The position numbers were made by a program, and so were the translations under genes. From contig JBHGNT010000002.1 of the NCBI GenBank assembly GCA_043228905.1, forward strand, positions 9,548,001 to 9,612,000: a stretch of DNA of 64,000 nucleotides, given 5' to 3'. The DNA comes from Azolla caroliniana (lineage: Eukaryota > Polypodiophyta). Shown here piece by piece: positions 55,953-64,000 of the stretch. Within the stretch, counting starts at the first letter, position 1. Every line of letters begins with the position of its first letter. The notes below the pieces were generated by a model. It made no database searches. It was not told where the DNA came from and saw nothing but the letters and a program-made list of their open reading frames with translations.

Positions 55953-58900
55953 TGACGTCTCACAACCATCATGAAGGGAAAGGAGTTACCCGGAACAATA
56001 ATAGATGGAGGATCCGACGTCAATGTGATTAGCCTCCAAACATGCACAACCTTGGGAATCCAAGAGTGGGAACCATGCCCGTTCTGGCTACGGATGGCGG
56101 ATACAAGCTCAATACGACCGACCGGCTTAATACGAGATTTGGAAGTAACAATCGGCGGCCACACATTTCGCATCTCGGAAGTAGTGCTACAATTACAGGC
56201 ACAAGGAGCTTACCCGCTACTGTTGGGGCGGCCGTGGCTAAAAATGGCGCACATGAAACAAAACTGGAGAAAGAATATAATCACCTTCCGGCGGGGAAAA
56301 GCAAAAGTACGGGTACCGACACAACCACGAACGGGTACCGGGAAGGAATTAACACCCCTATATGCCGAATGTGTCAATATGCTGGACGGATTAGCAGACG
56401 AAGAGGTGGATCAATACTTGTAAGATAATCCAAAGATAGTACCCCTGTTCGAAATTGACGTAGCTGAAGCTGTATCACCATACATACTGCCACCGGACGG
56501 AGCGGATGAAGAACCACATAAAGAAGCGATCCAGGAGCTATGGCAAGCACAAGAAGCGCTAGAAAGAGAAATGGCCGTATCACAACGGGTTAAAGCATCC
56601 CAACTAGAGGAGGTAAATCTAGGAACTACAAAAGAGGTAAGACCGGTGCAAATAGCCAAGGAAATGACTACAGAGAACAGAATGACGATGATTACACTTC
56701 TCGAAGAGTTTCGGGACGTGTTTGCCTGGTCCTACGAGGATATGAGAAGGCTCGATCCTCAGCTCTATCAACATCAGATACATTTGAGCAAAGACGCCAA
56801 ACCGGTAGCACAACAACGGTACCAGATGAATCCAAACTACGTCGCCAAAGTCAAGGAGGAAATCAACAAGTTGCTGAGAGTTGGCTTTATCCGTCCCGTA
56901 AAGAAATCTACATGGATGAGCCCGATAGTAGTCGTACCAAAGAAAAACGGCAAAATTAGAGTATGTGTCGACTATCGGAAGCTTAATGCGGCGACGGTAA
57001 CTGATGCATTTCCACTTTCATTTACGGATGGAGTTTTGGACGCAGTCGCCGGCCATGAGGTATACAGTTTTTTAGACGGATTCAGCGGATACAACCAGAT
57101 CCGGATGCACCCCGATGACCAGGAGAAAATGACTTTCGTCACGGGATTGGGGAGTGTTTGTTGCCGTAGTGATGATGATCGGACTCAAAACGGCGCCGGC
57201 CACGTTCCAGAGGATCATCATGGAAATATTCAGAGAATTCATACCGGCATTCATGCAGGTGTTCCTCGACGACTTTGCTATTTACAGCCAGGAAGGAGAC
57301 CACCTTCAGCACCTCCGACTGTGTCTAGAAAAGTGTAGGGCTTACCGGCTAAGCCTGAATCCGGTGAAGTGTGTATTCGGCGTGTCTAGCGGAACGCTAC
57401 TGGGGCACATTGTGAGCAAGGAGGGCATCGCCGTGGATCCGGACAAAGTAAAAGCAATCCTGGAGGCACCGGCGCCAACAACGGCAAAGGCATTGAGCCG
57501 TTTCTTAGGCCAAATCCGTTGGCATAGCCGAATGCTCCGGTATTTGGCGGATCTAGCTACACCACTGCATGTTGCGGTACACCGAATACCGTTCCAGTGG
57601 ACCGACATTGAAGACAAAGCGTACCGGGCACTCAATGTTCTATTATCGCAAGCGCCGGTAGTGCAACCCTCGGAGTGGGCGAAGGAATTTCATGTGTTCG
57701 TGGATGCGTCCGACATTGCAATCGGGAGTGCACTGATGCAATTTACAAAGCCAAGATGGTACCGGCCCGTATATTACGCAAGCCAGAAGTTATCCCAAGC
57801 CGAACGGAATTATTCCACCACGGAAAGGGAAGCTTTAGGCATGATCTACAACGTAACAAAATTCAGGCATTATTTATTGGGAAGAAAGTTTTCCTTCCAT
57901 GTAGATCATTCGGCACTCCTCTACCTAGTGTCCAAAGCGTCACTTACCGGTAAGTTGGCCCGGTGGACTTTGCTATTACAGGAATTCGAATTCGAGATAT
58001 TCCACCGACTCGGCATACAGCACGCGGTAGTAGATTATTTAAGCCGGTTAGATTCTGGCGAAACCGGCGACGGAGTACCGGACGAGTTTCCGGATGCTGA
58101 GCTATTTCGAGTCACCGCGGAAATGGCAACAGATGAAACGGTGGCACCAGAAGATAAGTGGCTAACAAATATGCACCAATTTTTGAGCACCGGATTGCCT
58201 CCGGAGGAGATGAACCAGGACGAGAGGAAACACCTGGCGGTACAAAGCCGGCACTTCTGTTTATTACGGGACACGCTATACCACAGGTGCGGACGGTATA
58301 TGGCAACGAGCGGTGCACAGCGACGAGAGAGAGGTAATACTACGGGAAGCACATTGCGGAGTCGCCGGAGGCCATTATGCCGGGGATGCTACGGCAAGGA
58401 AGATATGGCAAAGTGGCCTATGGTGGCCGACTACATTGAAAGACGCAGTCCGGTACGCGAAAGAGTGTGATCTATGCCAGCGAATGGGCCAACCAACGGA
58501 ACAAGCTAGGATGCCGCACTAGCCAGTACTACCACTAGAACCATTTCAGAAATGGGGACTGGATTTTGTTGGACCATTTAAACCACCAGCAATGAGAATT
58601 GGCAACCGGTATGTGATCATCGCGACAGACTATTGCACTAAATGGGTGGAAGCCAAAGCCCTACGATACAACACCACGGTGTCGATGAAAAAATTCTTAT
58701 ACGAATACATTTGGTGCCGGTACGGATGCCCCATAGAGCTGATAAGAGACCAAAGAGGGAACTTTCTTGGACAGGTAGTGGAGAGCTTGACGTCATTCTA
58801 TGCGGTAGTTCATAAACGAAGCACCCCGTACTACCCACAAGCCAACGGATTAGTTGAGTCAACAAACAAAACGCTATAGAATATCCTGCGCAAGATCGTC

Positions 58901-59623
58901 AATGAGAATCAGACAGATTGGGACACGAAGCTGCACAGTGCGCTCTGGGCTTACCAGACGACGTACAAAACAAGCATCTGAACAACGCCGTTCCGGTTAG
59001 CATTTGGATTAGAGGCAGTCATGTCGGTCGAGTTCCAGGTACCGAGCTTACAGATCTAGATTCGGGAACGACTTAATGAAAAGGAATTGGAGGCAATTTG
59101 GTTAAAGGCTCTATGTGAACTAGAAGAACACCAGCTGGCGAGCATCATGCATCTAGAATTGGAACAACGGCGACGGAAATCGTTTGTAGATCGGCACCGG
59201 AAGGGAAACAAAAAGATGTTTGGAATCGGCAATCCGGTACTAGTGTTCCAGACCCGGATGGGTAAAATGCCAGGCAAACTACGGTTTAGATGGACCAGAC
59301 CGTACTGGATCACACGCGAGTTCAATGGATCCTACCAGTTAGGGACACTTGCCGGCGAGGTGCTGGGTAAATGGGGCAACGGTTTTAGACTAAAGCCATA
59401 CAGAGGACCTATGCCCAAGAACCCATTTGAACGAAGGGCCGACACCGAATCGGACGCCGGCAGGCCAACCAAGACGGCAACCTGTGAGGAAAACGACTAC
59501 CACCAAGCCGGTAAGGAGGAGCACGAGCCGGCAACCGAGGAGAGCAAAATGACGGCAAACCGTCACGATGCCGGGAAGATTCTTCATTCAGGTAAGGGTC
59601 CGTTAGGACCGGAGAAAAATTAA
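55953..59623 (+). pseudogene. Element E protease-RT-RNase H-integrase (broken)
   Basis: Homologous to element D pol: protease (TIIDGGSDVNVIS), RT (VPKKNGKIRVCVDYRKLNA; FLDDFAIYS at about 57270), RNase H (FHVFVDASDIAIGS), integrase finger (HCGVAGGHY...CDLCQRMG) and core (LDFVGPF). Frame changes occur near 57150 (one base extra in the WGVFVAV region) and near 58300. There are TAG/TGA codons at about 56423, 58520, 58877, 58979 and 59058. The C-terminus (FRLKPYRGPMPKNPFER) lacks a chromodomain, as in D. Confidence 0.9.
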
Positions 59624-59681
59624 CCACACAATTAAAAAAAATAAAATAAAAAAAATCGTAACTCAAGAGCTGGTTATACAA

Positions 59682-61478
59682 ATGCCAACCTCCTCAGCCG
59701 GCCAAGAACAAGCAGAACAAGTGCGGCCAACCGAAACACAACCGGAACCTGAACGGCAAAGTGGTCAGCAGGTAGAGCCGGAATTGCCGCCCGACGCAGA
59801 AAGGCCGGACTAGCCACTGGCAAGTGAACCCATCAGCCAACCCGCCATGCAGACGCAACAACAGGGCACCGGCAGCCAATGGCTCCGGTGGATAGGGGAA
59901 CAAATTGCCGGAGTAGTCGGATACATAGAGGTGGAAGAAAGAGCGCAAACAGAACGGTTGCTAGTCACAACCGATGAACTAGAGACGGCCCGGTCAAGGA
60001 TCCGGTGCCTCGAACAAGACTTGGATCGGGTCACAGAAGACATGGCCAAAATGGCCTTAACCGCAACACAGATCCAAGCACTGGTGACTCCGGTGGATGT
60101 ACACACAGATAAGACCCCAGAGACAGAAACTGTTCCGGAGAAAGATGCGGCGCAAGCCCAAGAGCTTGCTGACTTAAGAGACGAACTTGCCGCACAAGAA
60201 GCATTACGGAGCCGCGAACGCGACTTGAAGAAGGTGGCCGAAGAAGAATTAAAGAAGACCACTAAGAACCTCCGCCGGGCAGAGGAAAACCTGCGTAAAG
60301 GACATCATGCTTACGACCGGCTAAAGGAGGAAAAAGAGAAATTGATGCAGGAGAAAGACAAGCTGCGACGGATGGCGGAGACGGAAATCGAAAGGCTGAA
60401 GGAAGAACTCCGTCAACAGAAGGACCGGGAGGACTGCGCGCGCCGACAGATCAACCAGAGGCTCAAGCAGAAGACCGATGATTTTGATCATCTGCACCGG
60501 GACTACAAGCAGCTGGAGGCGCAGTATAAGCAACAATAGGAAAGGATGGCCAAGCTCCGGCAAGAAGTTGATAGGGCCACAACGGCACTCGCCGACGAAC
60601 GAGCTGAGAGTTCAAAGCTATTGGAGGAAGTGGCAATGGACCGGATGGAGCTCCACAAACAGAACCATGAAGAAAAGGAAAGGGTGACAATGGTATTACA
60701 GAGGTTGCAAACAACCTATCAAAGTCAATTGTCGCATTATAGGGAGCAGGAGGCGGACATGGTCAGAATCATCAAGCAATTGAAAGAGGAGCGACAAGCC
60801 GCAGAGAACAAATCACGGATGGGAACCGAACGGATCCAGTGCATCCTCTGGGCATGGCTCACCAAGACCAAACGCTTGATTGACGAGAGCTCTATGCAAT
60901 GGTGGACGAAATAGGCGCAGAATACGGCGGAACTCCAATTGCTCAGGGTGGACGTGGAAAACCGGCGGAAGGAAGGCGATGACTGTTATACGCTGACATC
61001 GGAGGACTTCACCGCCATAAGGGATGAGCTGGCCGAAGATTTCACAGCCCTGGCGGATGAACAATTGGTGCAGGTCTGACAACTCATAGCTCAACTGGAC
61101 GACAATTGGTTGGAGGCTCAAATCCAGTTTGAGAGCTATGAGTGGTCTCGGCTTCGGGAAGAAAAAGCAAGGAAGGCGGCAACAGTCAACCTTAGTGATG
61201 AGGAATCGTCGCCGGTACAAGGACCAGACGGGGACTAGGCCGGGATCAATCAGCCAGCGACAACTCCGACGGAGGAGACAACGAAGGAAACGCCGGTGCT
61301 AGAGCAACAAACGAAGCAACAACCCCAAACGGAGAAGGCACAAACAGAGCAGCCACCGCAACAGCCACAAACGGAACAACAGCCACAACAGCAGCAACCA
61401 CAACAGCAACAACAGATTCCCGACGAGCCATTGGAAATTCTGGAGCAAAGCATTCTGGACATTTTGGACGAGGAGTAG
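59682..61478 (+). pseudogene. Element E accessory coiled-coil ORF, homologous to that of D
   Basis: One frame of 599 codons from ATG 59682 to TAG 61476-61478, with five internal nonsense codons (TAG 59811, TAG 60537, TAG 60912, TGA 61078, TAG 61236). The Pro/Glu N-part matches the middle of the element D protein: GTGSQWLRWIGEQIAGVV against the D segment TKPQWLRWLLEQLSGVA. The coiled coil follows with EEKEKLMQEKDKLRRMAE and IERLKEELRQQKDRED. A Gln/Pro-rich stretch (61296-61420) and the end LEQSILDILDEE, like the D end IEQSVLDILEEE, complete it. It lacks the globular N-terminal domain of D. Position relative to pol and LTR is the same. Function unknown. Confidence 0.8.
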
Positions 61479-61532
61479 TAGGGCTGGATAATGGGTTCAA
61501 CGTACAAGGTACTGTCCCACGGGTGTGCCATG

Positions 61533-62023
61533 TGTTACCCAGCAGACAAGAAGGCTTAAGGATGTCCAGACCAGAGTGTGAAAGGAATAGTTTATTCGGG
61601 AACTGTTGTAATTATTTTATTAATATGGACGGACAGACCGAAATCGGTATGCCGATCCAGATCTAGACCGATTCCGAATAGGTGCCGATTGGCACCGTTT
61701 TGTACTTTGCACCGGAGACCTATATAAAGGCCCGGTTACAATGTAATTAACAACGGATAATTAATAGAACTTATTGCCTTAATAGTCTCTCTCTTTGTCA
61801 TCTCTCTTCTTCTCTCTCCCCTTAACGTTGAACCCCCTTGGGAGGGGGGTGGAGCCATTCTAGGCACCACCCCCCACCCCGCAATGCTTCTCAATGATTC
61901 TCAACATCTTCATCTCAATCTCTCTCACCATCATACTCTCCACCATCTTCACTATTCCACCATTTCTATCTTCGTCATCGATAATCATCATTACCATTAA
62001 CCTTAACCCTAAAATGTACATCA
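61533..62023 (+). repeat. LTR of element E
   Basis: About 491 bp from TGTTACCCAGCAG to GTACATCA. CCTATATAAAGG at about 61718 is the promoter box. The left border is set by homology to the D internal/LTR junction (GTGCCATG|TGTT). The right border is set by the primer-binding site five bases on. Confidence 0.75.
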
Positions 62024-62028
62024 CCTTT

Positions 62029-62040
62029 TGGCGACCACTA
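62029..62040 (+). other. Primer-binding site after the element E LTR
   Basis: TGGCGACCACTA, sharing TGGCGACCAC with the site of D. Confidence 0.65.
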
Positions 62041-63754
62041 AGGCGACCCCCCTTTGGAGACGGAGTCGAAGAATAGTACGCAATGAACAATGATGCAACC
62101 CTCATTAGCGCGAGAAGTCGAATCGACGATGTGCGAGAACTGGTGGAAATATGAGAACGAACAATGGTGTGATGACTATTCGCTGCAGAAGTATACAAGA
62201 AAAGCGACAAATGATGGCAATGATGTGCAGTAGAAGTTGGAAATGGAAGATTGACTGATGGACAATTCTACAACGAATTAATCTCTATATGTGTATGTTT
62301 TGTTTGGTCTGTTTTTGTCCTAAATGTCCGAGACATGTTGCCAAAGATGTACAAAAACGATGACAATGCATGAGAGGAAGTCGTGAAATGATGGCGTTAC
62401 GTGAGTGTGCGAGAATAGAAATGACAATGTGCAAATGTGCGGTTAGCAATGACGTGTGTGTGCAAGAAAGCGTGCTGCAAGAGACAACCATGATGGCCAA
62501 AACAACCGACAACAGGATGGAGATGCCGGAAAGATGCTGCTAGACAGGCAATCAGAATAACTAGAATGGACAGACATGCCAGACAAGGCGACGGATGACG
62601 GCCAGAATAGCAACGGTGTTCGGAAGGTTGCAGAGGCAAACAAAAAGACATAGCAGAATGGACTGTTGGAAAATGGACCGGAACGATCCGGGACAAGACG
62701 GTTTGATGGCTAGAAAAGCGACATCGATAGAGGAAACGACCGGAGACGACCAGAGATGGAGTCCGCCATACAGCCAGCCAGACGGGCCGAACAGTCGGAA
62801 CGGTGACGGAGCCGGGACGACGATCAAATGGCGGTGGCCACATACCAACGGCTAAAGTGGTGGCGGACCAGCAACGGCCAGGTCGGACAGAGACAACCGA
62901 ATGTGTCGGACGATGGAGATAGCCGGACCGACGACCGGACATCAGCGGAATAGTAACCGGAGAAGCGGCCGGACGAGCCAAACGGACAGTAGCTGACGGC
63001 CGGAAGGAACGGTGGTAGCTGGAAACCCTAAACAGACAGCCAGAGTTGCCGAAACGGTGGGTTGGATGGCATCGGAGCTAGAGACAGAGATGGAGAAACG
63101 GACACAAAGATGGAGCCGGTAGACAAGGCCGGACAGAGACAAACGACACCGGCAACGTCGAACAGAGATGGACGAATGACAACGATGGAACCGGAAAAAA
63201 GAGAGAAACGGCCGGACATGGAGGCAAGGGCAGACACACAAATTGTATGGCAACTGTGCAGAGGAAGCCATTACAACTATTGCACAACGAGCGACATAGG
63301 AAAACAAGGAAGAAAGATGAAGACAAAGAAGATGCAGACAACGAATAACGACAACGACAGGAAAGAAAACAGAGAAAAGAAGAAGAGAATGAAGTAGGAA
63401 GAGAACATAGAAGAAGAAGAAGAAGAAGAAGAAGGAGAAGAAGGAGATGTAGCCGTTGATGAACAGAGAAGTAAGAGGAAGAAGTCATGGAAGAAGAGAA
63501 GGCACATAACAGAGGATGGAGAGAAATGAGAAAGGAAGAAGAAGACAAATCCGGAAGAAGAACTGCATAAGAAAACAAGAAGAAGCAGATGAAGACAGGA
63601 GAGAAAGGACGACAAGAAGAGAAGCGGGAAACGAAAGCAGAAAGAAGAAGAAAGAGATGATACACACAAGAGAGAGTGCAATAACGGACCACAACAATAA
63701 CCTAGAGATAAAGACGAAATTGAAGCAGAAGATAGGACGAGAAGAAAAATAGAG
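62041..63754 (+). other. Non-coding leader-like, purine-rich DNA
   Basis: Follows an LTR and primer-binding site but holds no Gag. A short frame MNNDATLISARSRIDDVREL at 62083 ends at once. Much is rich in CGGA (62640-63200) and then GAAGAA (63330-63740). The opposite-strand Ser/Leu/Cys-rich frames are composition artefacts. It may be the leader of a second, non-autonomous element running past the window. Confidence 0.45.
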
Positions 63755-63875
63755 AAAGGGGCATTCGAGGAGTTTTGAAAACCTGAGGGCATCTGAAGAA
63801 TTTCAAAAAATATGATGGCATTGTCAAAATTTTAAAAAATCAAAGGGCACCTATGGAATTTCGAAAACTCATGAA
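63755..63875. repeat. Degenerate GGGCAT...TTTCAAAA repeats
   Basis: Four lines of about 30 bp each start GGGCAT, TGGCAT or GGGCAC and end in a TTTxAAAA run (GGGCATTCGAGGAGTTTTGA, GGGCATCTGAAGAATTTCAA, and so on). Confidence 0.75.
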
Positions 63876-64000
63876 CCTAAAAGAAATGGACGTGATCCAC
63901 ACACAACTCACAAGATAAAAGGAAGATACACATAGCACAACGTTTTTGGACCCATGATGCTAAAGTTCGTAAGTCAACAAAACGAGAATGTTCGTGTCAC

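Larger units (their letters stand above)
55952..62023 (+). mobile_element. Ty3/gypsy element E, 5'-truncated
   Basis: Same broad lineage as D, opposite strand. It starts abruptly inside the protease region (LTTIMKGKELPGTIIDGGS), with no 5' LTR or Gag. Pol (to 59623), an accessory ORF (59682-61478) and an LTR (61533-62023) follow. The end of the internal region (CAAGGTACTGTCCCACGGG) matches D just before the LTR. The LTR is followed by a primer-binding site, so it also looks like a 5' LTR for what lies to the right. Confidence 0.85.

Noticed and set aside
61246-61531. Cys/Val-rich minus-strand frames
   Set aside because: They are the complement of the Gln/Pro-rich CAA/CAG stretch in the element E accessory ORF.
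62397-63792. Ser/Leu/Phe-rich minus-strand frames that look like membrane proteins
   Set aside because: They lie opposite GAAGAA and CGGA purine-rich DNA; hydrophobicity follows from TTC/CTT codons. No conserved motif.

Overview
This window is nuclear DNA of a land plant. The host-type genes have spliceosomal introns (a mitochondrial-type GrpE, a nuclear-encoded bS16 ribosomal protein, a POLE3/DPB4-like histone-fold gene). Most of the rest is Ty1/copia, Ty3/gypsy and LINE retrotransposons, and the copia primer-binding sites are the usual initiator-Met type. The sequence does not fix the lineage. The LINE C-terminal finger is not the common angiosperm L1 form, so I leave the species open.

Layout. 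1-1000: broken POLE3-like gene (minus). 1363-16841: a decayed LINE on the minus strand, split inside its ORF1 by copia element A (5106-16277, CTTCT target duplication). Element A holds a solo LTR of family B (6120-6788, ATATC duplication) and a complete family-B copia element (7733-13180, GGTTC duplication) with near-identical LTRs. 17245-20211: two 3' pieces of a second LINE family, with a tRNA-like relic and a heat-shock-element plus TATA block between them. 20426-35665: old copia element C (plus, ATAAC duplication), split in its integrase by Ty3/gypsy element D (23047-33142, minus, GGGTG duplication). 36459-39753: a second copy of the first LINE on the plus strand, holding a solo LTR of family A.

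40049-42135: three-exon bS16 gene. 44013-46331: five-exon GrpE gene. Both are open from start to stop with good splice sites, and they are the only host genes here that look functional. 46332-54160 is gene-poor and holds LTR relics, simple repeats and short tandem repeats. 54162-55935: a multi-exon, truncated gene for a beta-class (DPPY-type) DNA amino-methyltransferase on the minus strand. It abuts a 5'-truncated Ty3/gypsy element E (55952-62023, plus). The window ends in purine-rich non-coding DNA that follows an LTR and primer-binding site.

Two points deserve most attention. The first is the intron-bearing bacterial-type methyltransferase relic. The second is a long coiled-coil ORF downstream of pol in gypsy element D, found again in the same place in the diverged element E, which suggests a conserved accessory protein of this retrotransposon lineage. 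Nearly all element ORFs carry nonsense codons; in D and in the accessory ORF of E these are only TAG or TGA, as expected from cytosine deamination of silenced copies.
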